The notes: generated by a model from the sequence alone, not told the origin. Numbered from the stretch's first letter, positions 47,748 through 60,254 are shown. The stretch: 64,000 nucleotides of DNA from Ochotona curzoniae (GCF_017591425.1 NW_024466512.1:16991001-17055000), one strand, 5' to 3'. Made by a program: numbers and translations.

Positions 47748-47875
47748 ACCTGGGCTGCAGAAGAAGCACTCTAGGTTGAAATCCAGCTCTGACTCCTATT
47801 GCTTCCGCAACTGTGAGTTGAAAATATTTCCTTTAAACTCTCCAACTCAGTCTTGCACTGGTACTATAAAAATGT
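47748..47875 (+). mobile_element. MIR SINE relic
   Basis: 'aggttgaaatccagctctga', 'gcttccgcaactgtgagttg', 'tttcctttaaactctccaac' and 'ggtactataaaaatg' follow the MIR order (GGTTCAAATCCCAGCTCTG...GCTGTGTGACC...CTTAACCTCTC...ATCTGTAAAATG) on the plus strand. Confidence 0.65.
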
Positions 47876-48473
47876 ATAAGGTATCTTCACAAAAATTAGT
47901 TCATTGGAATCATCATAATTATTCAAGTGAAAGAGATGGTTAAGGTGGGATATAGAGTCCCTGCTCAGTATAATCCCCTCTGAACATGGTTAGGGATGTG
48001 CTGATGGTTATTTGGTGATGAACGGAGAGGCAGACCCATGCATCACCTTCCAAAATTCATTATTTCACACTGGCAAATCATCTGCACCCCTCTGAATTAC
48101 AGAATCTGAGCTTTTTAAACAAAAAGTCAAAAGTTGTCTACTCTTGTTATACCTAACTCAAGATTAATCTATAGAGATTTCGGTATTGGGAATTGAAGTA
48201 TCATTTTAAGTGGACATTTTGTTTATAACAAAAATTTCCTTTGTCTATGCTCAAATTGGACTCCAGGCTAAAAATCCACCATTTCCCAATAGTTTCACCT
48301 AATTCTTTCTTTGATGCATCTACACAAGAGGAACCTGTTATAGCCAAAGCAGTGTACCCCTCTGCCTTCCCAAATACTGTAGCCCGCTCAGTTGATTTCT
48401 GATTTCACAATTGTCTCCTTAACTTTTAATCTAGTCAAAAACTTATCCTATAAGAGCTTGCTTCTTAATTTAA
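47876..48473. other. No gene or repeat recognised
   Basis: Unique-looking spacer. Confidence 0.4.
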
Positions 48474-48767
48474 TGTATTTATTCGAAAGACAGAGTAACA
48501 GGGAGTGACAGAGAAAAATAATCCTTCATCTGCTGATGAAATGCTTACACATGCCCAGAGCAGCTAAGGCTGGGCAAGTCCCAAGCCAGGAGACAGAAAA
48601 TCCATTACAATGTTCCATGTATGTGCCAGGGACTCAAAAACTTGAACCACCACTTCAGTGAAGCCAAGTGAGAACCGAACTAGCCATGGCATGAACCAGT
48701 ACTCCATTATAGAGTGAGGGCATTCCAAGTGGCAGGTTCATTCACAATGCCACAACACCTGTCCCCA
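48474..48767 (-). mobile_element. Old CSINE, near full length
   Basis: Minus strand: 'atgtatttattcgaaagaca', 'cagggagtgacagagaaa', 'tccttcatctgctgatgaa', 'aaggctgggcaagtcccaag', 'ggactcaaaaacttgaacca' and 'ttcacaatgccacaacacct'. A 21-bp near-perfect tandem duplication ('ttatcttgtgtttgttta' core) lies just right of it at 48771-48812. Confidence 0.8.
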
Positions 48768-48812
48768 GATATTTTATCTTGTGTTTGTTTATTTTTATCT
48801 TGTGTTTGTTTA

Positions 48813-49084
48813 TTATTTACCTGAGAGAGAAAATGAATAAGGCAAGTTCATCCTGTAACATCTAACATGTTTTTTTCCTTGTAAATGTACTCCTTTATAT
48901 GCCAAATTTCTCCTTTGAATTTTAAATAGCCATTATACACACACAGAGAATTTTGTAATCATTAATATGTAATCATGCCTTCTTATCCGGTTCATGTTTC
49001 TGGCTTCTTACAAGAAGGAAGGTTTTTTTTTGTTTTTTGTACACCTGGAAGTTTACATATTGGTTTCTAGTACATCTTAAGAAA
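48813..49084. other. No gene or repeat recognised
   Basis: AT-rich spacer with a T run at 49023-49030. Confidence 0.4.
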
Positions 49085-49295
49085 CAGTTAAATATACCTT
49101 AACAGTGTGATATTTATGATGCACTTAAATTGCAGAGTGCTAAACTTGTAACTATCATTAAAGAACTGTCCTACTATGATAATATGGAGGAAAATGGGGA
49201 GGGAAGAAGAGAAAGGGGAAGGAGGAATCCCTGTACCCACAAAACTGTATCATGGACAATAATAATAATTAAAAATAGTTTGATAAATGTGCTAT
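49085..49295 (+). mobile_element. LINE-1 3' end (lagomorph type)
   Basis: 'aagaactgtcctactatgat' precedes a purine-rich tract (49185-49228), 'ggaatccctgtacccac', 'aaaactgtatcatgg' and an AAT-rich tail. It parallels 1-215, which has 'aagaactatgctatagcaat', a purine tract and 'ggaactgtatcataaaatg'. No coding part is present. Confidence 0.65.
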
Positions 49296-50936
49296 TTGAT
49301 GCATTTAAATAAAAAATTAGCATAATGCTTATTGTTGCCATGATTAATGCAGTATAGCCCTAGGTGGTTAATAACAGCCGGACCCATTAGTTGGGCCCTT
49401 GTTATATGATAAGCACTATTCTGCATGTTCTCCAGGGATAATGTGGATTTATAATTACAGTCATTCAATATATGACCAAATAGAAGGTGTGAGGAGTGCA
49501 TTGCATTCTGCAAAGACAAAGCTTTGGTCACATGTTAGAACCGAGCCTTCCATTCAGATATTCAGACTCCAGAACCTGTACTGACCTGTCGGGCTGTGTG
49601 ATTCTTGTTCATGTGGTAGATACTCAGGAAGTGAGTTTTGTTGTTGATCAATGTGTTTCCTCCAAGATGCCATGAAGGAAAGCTACTCTCTGCTCAGAAT
49701 CCTAGAGCATAGTTGTATCTGAATAGAAGATTTCTAGCCCAGTTTACATTCTGTCATATCTACAGTGGGAAAAAGTGTCATCAGATGTATCTATTTTTAT
49801 GCCTACTCCCACCAGATTAGCCCCAAATCCCCTTTCCATAATTACACATATGTCTTATAAAATATGCAAATGTCCAAAAAATGTGAGTGGCACTTCATCT
49901 TCCATGGCAGCTTCCTTCCAGCCATAATAGACCAGCTGGCAAATTTCTCCAGAGCATGCTTAAAACATATATTTTAATCTGCAATAGGAATGCCACTTTT
50001 ATTAGTATCCCATCGAGGAAAAGAATGAGAAATAGAGAGTGAAAGAGAGAATGAACTATTTAGTATAACTGCACTTTTAAATACATGGCACTTTTTCTCC
50101 CTCCAAACTATTTTTCAAACTCTGAGGACTTTTGGATCCTGAGTCCAAGATTTTTTTTAAGTTACTTACAAGTTTTTCTGTGATTCTGAACTACTTGGAA
50201 TTCAAAGTCCTATTTTTAAAAAAAAGGAGCAAGAGAAAGTGAAGCACACACTGTTTTTGTTTTTATTTTTAATATATGTTTTGCTCTGGTGGGCCAAAGG
50301 GTAGCTCTACAGAACCCACCAGAATAGCTTTGACATACAAATCCATCACTGAATCCAACCCCAGCAATGGAAAGGTTCACAAGAACCCTTTGCAAGAGTA
50401 AACTGGGAAGAGCTTTCCCTCAGTCCCGCCAATGCGCTGCCTACTCACAAACTCAAAATGAGGGGAAAAGAAACACTAAAAAGAGTTACACTACTCTATA
50501 GTCTGGAAGAAAGGTGGTCTTGGCAGAAAATACAGCACTTTCTAAGTTCATCAAGACAAAAGCATACTTGATGAGCTTGAGCAAAATCCAGGGAGATCAA
50601 AGTAGTAGCTAGAGGAGATGGATTGTTGGGCAGGGGATGAGCTTAGAAAAAGAAATGGGTCTGGATATTAAGGAGGGCTGTAGATCACGATAAGAGCTTT
50701 GGACTTACCCTAACTGCAGTAAGAAAGCATTGGCAACTTCTGGGGAGAGGTGTGATCTAGTGTGACCTGAGAGACAAACCCATGTTTGTGGGTGTGCAGA
50801 CAAAAAGAGATAGGTAGTGCCATTCTCCAGGTAAGAGAGAAAATGTAACAGAGAAGCAGAGATAGAAATTGTACTATAGTCTAAACATACTTTCCATACT
50901 TAACATCCTTCACATTAATACTTTACATTAATTTAA
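49296..50936. other. No gene or repeat recognised
   Basis: Unique-looking. Opposed small frames at 49292-49531 (minus) and 49399-49584 (plus) are unrecognised. Confidence 0.4.
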
Positions 50937-51282
50937 TAAAGATTTTATTTTTTAATTTACTTTTTATTTTATTTTTATTTGAAAGGCATAGTTATAGAGA
51001 GAGGAAAGAGACAGAAAAAGTGAGAGAGAGAGACAGCTATTTCATTCCCCAAATGAAAGCAGTGACCAGAACTGGGCTGGTCTGGGTCAGGAACCAGGAA
51101 CCTCTTTCAGATCTCCTGCATGGGTTCAGGGACTTCAAGATTTGAGCCATCTACCACTGCCTTCCCAAGTCATTTGCAGGGAGGTAAATTGGAAGTAGAA
51201 TGGCCAGGTTTCAAACTGATATCCATATTAGATGCTATCACTACCAGGAGAGACTTATCTAACTAGTGCCCAGTGCCAGCCC
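50937..51282 (-). mobile_element. CSINE, full length, moderately diverged
   Basis: Minus strand: 'taaagattttattttttaat', 'tttgaaaggcatagttatag', a GA-rich run, 'ctgggctggtctgggtcagg', 'ctcctgcatgggttcaggga', 'ttccatattagatgctatc'-like head and 'gtgcccagtgccagcccc'. Confidence 0.87.
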
Positions 51283-51634
51283 CACTAAAGGCATTCTAAA
51301 ATTTGTCTCTGTGGCAATCAGGCTATATCTATATAATATGAGAAAAATGAAAATCAGTATTTTTAAATAAGAAATGTAGAATAGAAAAAATGAAATTGTC
51401 TTTTAGTCACAGGAAAATATTAGCAGAAATGACTTGGGGTGACAACCAAAGTTTCAGTTTTGAAATGATTAAATTTCTTATGCCAATCTGATGCCTCTCT
51501 AAGACAGACTCACGGGATTCCATGTACAATTTCTGCTGAGATTTATTGTACATGGTAGATCAAAGAGGAAAAAAATCGTTTCCAGTAACTCAGTTCATGT
51601 GTGGACATGTTTTGAATGTTACTCTTTGGTTGTT
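51283..51634. other. No gene or repeat recognised
   Basis: Spacer between two minus-strand SINEs. Confidence 0.4.
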
Positions 51635-51912
51635 TGTTGAAAAGCATCACAATAGAGAAAAAAGATCTTCCATCTGATAGTTTATTCTCCCTAATTCCCA
51701 CCACAGCAAGGGGTGGGCCAGGCCAAAACCATGAGTCAATACCCAGCACAGCTATCCTACATGAGTGGGAGGAACCCAAGCCATTGAGTCACCACCTGCT
51801 GTGCATTAACGGGAAGCCAGATCACAATCAGGAGTATGACTAGAATCCAGGCATCCCAACACGACATCAGGAATCCCCAGCAGGGGCTCGGTGGCCGTGC
51901 TACAATATCCAC
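51635..51912 (-). mobile_element. Old-branch CSINE
   Basis: Minus strand: 'aaaagatcttccatctgata', 'caaggggtgggccaggccaa', 'atgagtgggaggaacccaag', 'ccattgagtcaccacctgct', 'tagaatccaggcatcccaac' and 'ctcggtggccgtgctacaat'. Opposite-strand frames at 51616-51843 and 51757-52002 are repeat-derived. Confidence 0.75.
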
Positions 51913-53703
51913 GTCTGCATACAGCCTTCCTATGTTTCCACTGAAGGGATCACTTGCACCAGTCTCTCCTTGCAGCCCTGAAATATGGTAACCTGGATAC
52001 ACGTGTGTCTAAAGAATTCCCCTTCAAACGGAGACAAGGGTAGTTCTCAGGGACTGAAAACAGACACAGTGGTATCTTAGCTGCCAAAACTGGAGTCCCG
52101 GAAGGAAATCAGTTGGTTAGTGCATCAGGCATGTACACATTTTTTGCCACTTAATAACTTTCCAAAATGCTACATTCTGGATGCCTATCAAGGGCTAGAC
52201 ACTCAAACAAATCCTTCTGCAAATTAGATTCAGAGTCTCTGATCCTTTGTCTTCAACAGATCAGACCTTCATTTTCATTTTTCTCAGTCCAATTATGGAT
52301 TCTTGGACAGACACTTAAGAACAGATTCTGGTACTCTGAGGTGTGGAATACAAAAGGACAATGAATAAGTTTTCTGCTTGGTTGGTTGCTTTTCATTTAG
52401 AGCTGATTAGATGATTATTTGGGAATCACTCATTGAAGCTACATGGAGTTCATCATGGCCCAGCCTATCTGGAGCAAATGTTCCAATGAGTAAATGGCAA
52501 AACATGTGGACGTAGGCAGATATGTGACGAAGCTCTTTCTCTGTGAAAGAATCGGCGGTGGAAAGCAGCAGGTTACGTGACCTCCATTCTCCCTTTCATC
52601 TCTGTCCTTTGATGTTGGACAGAGAAAGCACAAACCCAAAAGATTCAGGCACTCGAGCCTGTGCCCTCCTCTGTCCCTCAGCCAACACTTTTTGAAATCT
52701 AAAGAGCAAAGCCCGCACTCTCCCTTCTGTCTTCCCTTGAGCACTGTCTTGGCCGAGGCATGCTGCAAGATCAAGAGAAACTTTGAGCAGATTTCTGCTC
52801 TGCATGTCATAGGTGACAAGACAATTTTGCAATGGAAGAAAGAATAGTACTTGTTTTGTGGAAATGAGGTATTAAAACTTGAAGAGCTTCAAAGGCCTTT
52901 GAGGGAATTTTAAAGACAATTTTGCAAGAAGACATCTTACTGGCATATCTTTGCACTGGAGTGCCAGACTCTTCATCCTCTCTGCTGTCCGTGATCTTCT
53001 AAGGTCTTTATGAGAAAGCCAAGACCGTATGTTACAGCATAGATATAATCAAGATGAAATAATAAGAATTGAGACTGTAACTCTGAGCAAATTAGAGCAT
53101 GATGACTCTTGCGTAGCAGGGGCTGCAAAGAGATTCCCTGGATCCAATTAACCCAGCCACTAAGGAGTAGGACAGGACTAACAAAATAATAACATGTAAT
53201 ATGCATTAAACCGCTGCTGATGAATCAAATTGCTAATAACCATATTACAGTAACAATTTATTTAAATTACCCATATTCATATGCCCCTCCATCTCCTTTG
53301 GAATGTATTTTATCCCCTGGATCTTTATTATCACTATATAAGAACATATCTACATCCCTGATCTTAAAGTGTTTTACCTTGGAGTAACTGTCGCCCCCCT
53401 CAGGCCCCCCTTTGTTTATAGCAAGGTCCTCAAGAGTGTTATGTAAGCATGATATCATCTCAGATTTCTTACCACCTGCTAACTGATTTGCTCTAAAATG
53501 GAATTTCTTCCCAACTATTTCCACTAAAATTTATTCTCTTCAAGTATACAAACAACCTCTGTGTTATTTGATTAAGTCCAAATTTAACATTTTTAGCTTA
53601 CTCAATATTTGGCCACATTCCACATAATTAGTTGTTATTAACTCTAATTTCTGCTATACTATATGGGCCTAAGGACTATTCCCCACAGGTGTCTGTGTGT
53701 TCA
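51913..53703. other. Unassigned; holds a 126-codon minus-strand frame
   Basis: Between 52439 and 52832 the minus strand has two overlapping open frames (126 and 78 codons) in a locally less AT-rich patch (52540-52800). Residues are cysteine- and leucine-rich and match no family I know. There is no poly(A), TSD or splice structure to argue for a processed copy. An unrecognised LTR or exon cannot be excluded. The frame at 53267-53524 (minus, 85 codons) is also unrecognised. Confidence 0.35.
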
Positions 53704-53842
53704 TGTGCATGTGTGACTGAATATATAAGAAAGATAATATGCATAAGTATGAATATTTCATTTTTTCATTGTGTGACTGTGCATGTGGACTCAAATATAT
53801 GGGGAAAGAGATATGTGTAAGTGTAATTACTTAATTTTTCAG
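53704..53842. repeat. Imperfect tandem duplication, period about 74 bp
   Basis: 'tgtgcatgtgtgactgaata' at 53704 and 'tgtgcatgtggactcaaata' at 53778 begin two adjacent copies. Both continue through a 'gaaaga.ata', 'taagt' and 'tttttca' pattern. Many differences indicate an old duplication. Confidence 0.6.
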
Positions 53843-54829
53843 CTCAGTGGATTCATACATATGCACACACCTATTTAACTACCAGTGAGGTAAAGATACA
53901 GAGTTTTTTACAAGGCTCCTTTCTGCCACTCCCGCCCATAGAAATGGGTGCTTTTCTGACTTCCACAAACTTATATTGTACGACTGCCAGCAGCAGCAAG
54001 ATATAGCAAGGTCCACTGTGTGCCCATGGATGAGACAAACGTTTTTATCTAACAAGCCCTTGATCAAATAAAGTAAAATAGAACCAGACTAAACAAGCAG
54101 AGTAAGATACTGTACATGTTGGAAAGAGGTCAAGCAGCATTATGAAACAAGATTTCCACATCCGCTGAAGATGGTCAAGTATAGGAAATATGTCTATGTA
54201 TTTTCTCCTAATTGCAATCACTCCCATTTTGAGTCATGTGCCATAATGTCCTGGCTCACATCAGCTTTGTCCACATACCGATCAGCACATGGGCCCCTGA
54301 ATATGGCAATAATCATTAAATATTCTGCTGCAGGAATGATAACTAAACAATTGATACATATTTAGACTCAAATTCCATAATTCCTATTTTATGGATTAGA
54401 AAATGGTCAGCCATGTCCATGAAAACCGCTTTCATCAAATGCATCTGTTGTACTTTGTCCATTGATGATTGAACATTTTTGTCTTATTCAGTCTTTGTCA
54501 CATGTGTTAGAGTTGACCATTACTATCTCTAGAGTATCTGATATACTCACCCAATTTTTCCCACACATCACACTTTTTCCCAACTATGTAGGTAACTGAA
54601 TTATTATGTAGGTAAAAAAGAAGGAACCTGAATTAATACTAAAGAGAAAAAACATGGATGCTTATTATAAGCAGGTTGATCTAAGATGACAGTTTTGCCA
54701 AATCTTTATCCCAGGCAAGGGAAAGATCTCTATGTCTTTTCCCTTCCAAAACATCCTGCTAATATTTGGTAGTTTTCTGAGGGAGGAATTATTTATCATA
54801 ACTTTTGCATTCAGTCATAGTAATTAATA
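53843..54829. other. No gene or repeat recognised
   Basis: Unique-looking. Several small frames overlap in both directions, none recognisable. Confidence 0.4.
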
Positions 54830-54895
54830 ATAATAACTTCTATTCACTAAATGATAACAATGAGGCAGACACTATGCTACAGCTTTATTTTTGCA
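54830..54895 (-). mobile_element. Possible MIR end
   Basis: 'gaggcagacactatgctaca' resembles the MIR terminal block GTGCCAGGCACTGTGCTAAG. It is short and weak. Confidence 0.3.
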
Positions 54896-55354
54896 GTTTC
54901 CTGCCAGGGATAGCAATATTGTTTCTTAAGGAAGGAATGTCACTTATTCCATAATTCACTCAAACTCATCCTTTCTAAATGCAAAGAAATTATCTCCATG
55001 CATCTCAAAAATTATGTTCCTCATCGACACTGTTGAAATTCTACGAAGCAGGAGACAATTCCTTTAAGGCAGTAAGCTAAGTTGTATTCCTTCAGAATTT
55101 TTAAAAGACATAAAATTGGTGTTCCAAGAAACATTAAATTCAATTGCCCTTAGATAGTCCAATACCTTCAACTGGAGACTATTTTTTTTTCTTCTTTAGA
55201 ACTTAATAAAACCAATCAGCAAACAAATGGTTTTCATCTCTGACCTGGGACAATGAGCCATGCCATGCCACAGAGTTCTTTTCCCCAAGGCAATGGAATT
55301 TGTGGACTTCATTGCTTCCAGGAGTCCAATTACCTATGAATTTATAGTAGTAGC
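54896..55354. other. No gene or repeat recognised
   Basis: Unique-looking spacer. Confidence 0.4.
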
Positions 55355-55470
55355 CTGCTGTAGTGGCTACACCATGGGCTGATAAACTGCATGTCTTAGA
55401 TGTAGTTTGGACTTTAGCATGTCATTTACCTTCCTTCTACGCTGGCCTCCTCACATGGAAAATTGCACTG
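55355..55470 (+). mobile_element. MIR SINE relic
   Basis: 'ctgtagtggctacaccatgg', 'ctttagcatgtcatttacct' and 'ctcctcacatggaaaattg' follow the MIR order (TAGTGGTTAAGAGCATGGGC...GGGCAAGTCACTTAACCT...TCCTCATCTGTAAAATG) on the plus strand, strongly diverged. Confidence 0.5.
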
Positions 55471-58149
55471 CCCCATCCATCATTTTTCTTTCATAATTGC
55501 AGATGTTAAATGCCTTCACATGACACCAAATATTTGCAGAAGGATGATAGACACCACAGCATATTACATAGATGTAACAATTCCTTAAATGTCAGTCTAA
55601 TGGTGGACAGAGACAATCTTTAAATTCAAAACTTTAAACAGCAAAGGACAAGTTAGAAAGTCATAGCAAATATTATACCACTGTCTCCCTGCTTTAACCC
55701 CATTTTTGATTGTAGGACCCAATTCTGAGCACCACATTTTGATTTAAAAGTGTGTACCAAAAAGTACAACTCTACACAAATATATAGGGCATGAGAGGTA
55801 AAACAGAAGGCTACAGAAGGAAGAAAGAACTTGCTTTTGCCATTTGCCTTCTATTTTTGCTATATTAATATAGGTTTCTTTCCCATGGATCAGCATAGCA
55901 GGATTGCTCCAACCAGTACAGCGGCACATTTCAGAACCAGTAGCAGATTCTTGTTTTTCCATCACAAGTGAAATAAACCTGATGCTGCCAGTTCACAGAC
56001 ACCACACCAGCCAAGACTCCTTTCTACAAGATCTGAATTATAGGCTCAGAACACCTCTTCTGTGGTGGGCCTTAGCTCTGCATGCACCCATTGGCAGACC
56101 TTCAAATTTTAACAAGCGCAATCACTTTCTTGCTACAAAAGTGGCAATTGCTCCCTGCACTTTTTGTGTTTGTGTTACCTTGGTGCGCCTTTGCTTCTGT
56201 TTAAATATCTTAAGAATTTCTTCATATTAAATGCACTGTTATACTAGCATTAAGTATTGTTTCATTATCGGTTCCTGACTAACATAAAAATATGTATTAG
56301 GTAAGCTTGACTCGTATTTCCTGCAGATTTTGCTCTTGCATAACTATACTCTGGTTTTATTCTTCATAGATTGGCTTTTGTTACCCAGTTGACATATATG
56401 CCCTTGTTGTACATAGGAAATATCTAATCAATTTCTACAGATATGTGTTCTTTATACTTTTTTTTGCCGATTCTTTTTCTTATTGAAACTCCCTCTTCTC
56501 TTGCACTAGCAATGACTAACAATGTGTTCCCAACGAATGTTTTACTCTTACTGTTAGTGGGAAATGCAAACAAGTAACAGTGCTCCCCAAAACTCAAATA
56601 CAAAGTAAAGGGGGAAAAGTGGGAAATGTGATAAATTGGTGTGTATCTGACAAGAGAGCCGGTCTAAGTGCCTGATCATTGTTACAGAGAAGATACAGAG
56701 CTCAGAGACACCCAGTCCCCAAGGTTTTCGTGAGAACGCAGAAAATCAGAGTTCTATGTATTCAGTGTAAATGCTTATAATTAAATAGGAAGCAATATTA
56801 AATATCATAGTGAATGATATTATACAAACCAAATAATTACTGTGTCAAATCTTGCCTAGTAGTTACCGAAGTTTCTATGAAAGTTTTCAAATACTGTTCA
56901 TGGCGGTCAAATATGTTATGCATACCCTTATACTTTCTGATAATTCAAGAAGAAGTACATTACAAGTTTACCCTACATCATAAAGAAAAATTTAGTTTTT
57001 AATGGAAATCAATGATCAAATAATCATGATCAAAGAAGCATCTGTATTCAGGAGTTGGTATTTTCTTTTACTGAAACAAGAAAACATTCTCTTGAAAAGA
57101 TTAGAGGAATACAAATTATAGGGAAAATAATACTCTAATATTTCATGGTAAATTACTGAATATAATTGACACCTCCTTCTGAATACTACTTACCTCACTA
57201 TAATAAGAGCAAGTTGCAGATTTGTGGATGGTGTAGCACTTCGCTGCAGAGACCTGCTGCTCTTCACTGAGGGATCCTTGTCACTTTCGGAAAGTATCAA
57301 TAGCATCATTGTTCAGCAGCATACAATTTTGTGCCTTTCCAGTGGCACTGAATTGGATGTAACTTACTTTAAAGTATATCATTGAATAGAATTGTAGGTT
57401 ACAAACATAATGCTTTCACTAAGAAGATTCCAGTTTTAGTTTGAAATTATCAACAGTCATTTCCACCTGTCAGTACATAAGAGATCTTTAAAGAGTTCAT
57501 GGAGACTATATGTTACAACAAAAAATGAAATATTGACTCGAAAGCTCTTGCTCCAAAATAAACTTAGGTTTTGACTCATTTTTGCTATAAACTTTTTGAG
57601 GCATCCCTCTATTGCTACATTTTCACTATAACCTTAATTAGATAATATCCTCCTCTGAAAACCTTAAAATATTGTTTTGCTTTTCTTTACCCCCTGAGTA
57701 AATTCTCTGTATTGGCATCTATTATTCAATATTTTTGTTTTCTTCTCAAAATTTAAGCAAAAATTTTCCCTTGTCTCATTTGAAAGACGTGTTTTCCGTG
57801 TTAATATTTAGACTGTTTCTCTGTTGCCAGACCCTTATCCTGTACTATCTCAGTTGAATTCTTCTCTTTCATTTTGGTCTGTGTGATACTGACTTCCGGA
57901 GGGCAGGTCCCCTACTTAAAATCACCTGAGATGATCTGATTGCCTCTTACCCAACAACCTTCCCTTTGGCCTATTGATTGTTATCACTAGATGTTAGGTC
58001 ATTAAACTTGGGTACCCAAACTAAATTCTCTTTCTCTCTTTTCTCCTGTAAATAACTAGTAAAAAAAAAAAAAAGCCTATTCCATTTTTGTCTCTTAGAA
58101 TTCCTCAAGTCTAACTTCTCTCCAGGAAAACGTGGCTGCCATCTTAACT
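55471..58149. other. Long unassigned stretch
   Basis: No gene is supported. The 108-codon plus-strand frame at 55904-56230 is unrecognised and starts without supporting context. An A run lies at 58062-58075. Confidence 0.4.
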
Positions 58150-58470
58150 GAGGCCCTAAATCCTCTCACCTTTATTCTTTAGCAACCTATGAACAAGTCT
58201 CACTGTCTGAAATCCTATTCTCAATCAACCTATGTTCCATACTGCAGTCAGATAAATCTTACACCAAAGCACACTGCGGACCCTCGTATCAGCACTGACT
58301 TACCATATAAAATCTTTTGTCATTTGTCACACCGATTTTTCCCCATAGTTTCTCTTTGCATCTCCATTGCTTCGTTCATTTGAAATTGTCTTCATTTCAC
58401 GGAATGTACCCTGACCTTGAATCTTTATCCTGCTATGTGTACAGTATTTTCTTTTCTGTATTTCCTTTCT
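58150..58470 (+). mobile_element. L2 LINE ORF2/3' relic
   Basis: 'ccatactgcagtcagataaa', 'atcttacaccaaagcacact', 'ttgcatctccattgcttcg', 'ggaatgtaccctgaccttga' and 'atctttatcctgctatg' track the L2 3' region (ACACTGCAGCCAGAGTGATC...AAACACAAATC...GGAATGCTCTTCCC...). L2 is an ancient CR1-type LINE. Frames at 58189-58529 are its debris. Confidence 0.55.
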
Positions 58471-59533
58471 TTTACCAATATAGCAGAAATTGTTTGCTGC
58501 TTTCTTTGCTTAAACGTAAAGAATCATAAATTACATACAAGTTTCAGTTAGTTCATAAAAGGTGTGCATGTTGAATATTTTTTTAAAGTTTGACGAGGCT
58601 TATAAGGAGAAAAGTTAATATTAATGATTAACATCTACTCCGAACAGAAAAGTAAAAATATGTTTGCATCATGAGTTGTGCCGTACATGTGATCATTCTC
58701 TGCAGTAACTCTATTAAAATGAGAGAAAAAGTATCGCTTAATTACTTTATCATAATAGAACAAATAATGGCAGTCATGATTAATGTTCCTCAATCAGAAG
58801 TCCATATAATTTTCCAGAAATATGATTTGCATTCAATGTTTATGGAATTAAATAGATTAATGGTACTTACTGATGCACATCCGACTCAGCAACAACTATT
58901 ATAATAAGAAAGAAAGCAGGCATTTCTCCTGGCCTCAAGGAAGTCTTGTGAAGGTGACAAAATATTTGAAGTAATGAACTGTATTCCCCATCCTTAATTA
59001 GTAGGGTAAACCTAGTAACAGAAAGGAATGGGAGGCATTTAGAAATTGCAAGGCTGTGATAATGATAATTTACAGGCGCATACTGTGTAATCTCGTGTGC
59101 GGAGTTAATTATTCTTCATTAAGATCAGTATCATTCTGTTTAAGGAAAACCAATCACCTTACATTCATTGGAACTTACAATTCCCCACATCCTGTAGCTC
59201 TCTGCGGTGACCTTGCAGCTACAGTTAGGCAGTGTGAACTATCTCCTTTTCCCTGGAAGGAATGCCCCGCCCCCGCAAAAGGACCAGAAGGACCCGACTC
59301 TCAAATTCTACAAGGCATACATTGAAATTCATATTTGCCCTTGGTAGCCTCAAATTTTTGTGTATTTAACATATTCACTCTAGATCTTACTTCATCTCTA
59401 AAAATGAGGGTGATAAAAAAGTAGATGACCATAAAATGGTGAGAACTGTGATGGTATTGATAATGCTGGAGCTGTCAATGGTGATAATGACAAGTGGATG
59501 GATATTGGCGATGCTACTCGTGACCTTAGTCAG
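58471..59533. other. Unassigned
   Basis: No gene is supported. The frame at 58671-58904 (plus, 77 codons) lies in AT-rich sequence with TAAT-type motifs. 59056-59325 is another unrecognised frame. The segment 59400-59520 is rich in GATGGT/GATAATG-like words, a degenerate simple sequence. Confidence 0.38.
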
Positions 59534-59798
59534 AAAGCATACTCACGGGCTGGCATTGTGACTTGCAGGACCAACCACTGCCTGTGACACTGGCATCATG
59601 GTCCAACTGCTCTGCATTGATGTGGTCTATATGCTGTTGGTCCAATCCCTGCTAATGATATGGAAAAAGTGTAGGAGACAGCCCACGTTTGTGCAGTGAA
59701 CCAGTAGATATAAAGTCTGCCTTTCTCTATCTTTCCTTCTCTCTAACTCTTACTTTCTAGTAATAAATAAATCTTTTTAAGAAAAAGAAAAGCAGACT
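59534..59798 (+). mobile_element. CSINE, internally shortened, with target-site duplication
   Basis: The element (59545-59787) shows 'ggctggcattgtgacttgc', 'actggcatcatggtccaac', 'ccaatccctgctaatgatat', 'gcagtgaaccagtagatata' and 'ctagtaataaataaatcttt', so about a third of the normal middle is missing. 'aaagcatactc' (59534-59544) and 'aaagcagactc' (59788-59798) flank it with one mismatch. Confidence 0.85.
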
Positions 59799-60134
59799 CG
59801 GAATCTCCAGATCTTCATTGCAGTTATAGCACCGAACCTTGGCCGGTCTCCTCAATCATCTTTAGTGTCCATTTTGTTTGTTTGTTTGTTTTTGGTGTCA
59901 GATGGACCTCCTCCAGCATGCAAAATATATATAGGACAAAACATAATTCAAAGCCCATTCCATCTGAAAGGACAGATTTCTGGTTGATGTATCCCCACAT
60001 TCAGGGATAATTTTAAATGATTTTATGACACTATTAAACAGTTGACAATTTTATTATTAAATCAGTTGCAATACATGAAACACTAGAAAGAATGTATGAC
60101 AGAAAGTACTATAAAAGCGTTAGCTCTTATTAGT
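59799..60134. other. Unassigned, with a short GTTT tract
   Basis: A (GTTT)n tract of about five units lies at 59872-59893. Nothing else is recognised. Confidence 0.4.
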
Positions 60135-60225
60135 ACCAATGTCATTATCAGTGTTTACTGGATTATTTAATTCTTGCAACAACATAATATAAAATAGGTA
60201 GAACAGATTTTTAAAGGCCTAATTT
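60135..60225 (-). mobile_element. Possible MIR relic
   Basis: 'atttaattcttgcaacaaca' and 'ataggtagaacagattttta' resemble the reversed MIR core (TTTAATCCTCACAACAACCC...GGTAGGTA...TTTTACAG). Weak. Confidence 0.4.
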
Positions 60226-60254
60226 TTTAAAAAGTGAAAAAGACAAAAAATATA

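Noticed and set aside
58671..58904. 77-codon plus-strand frame in TAAT-rich sequence, considered as an enhancer or small gene
   Set aside because: No family match and no splice or start context. Conservation cannot be judged from one sequence.
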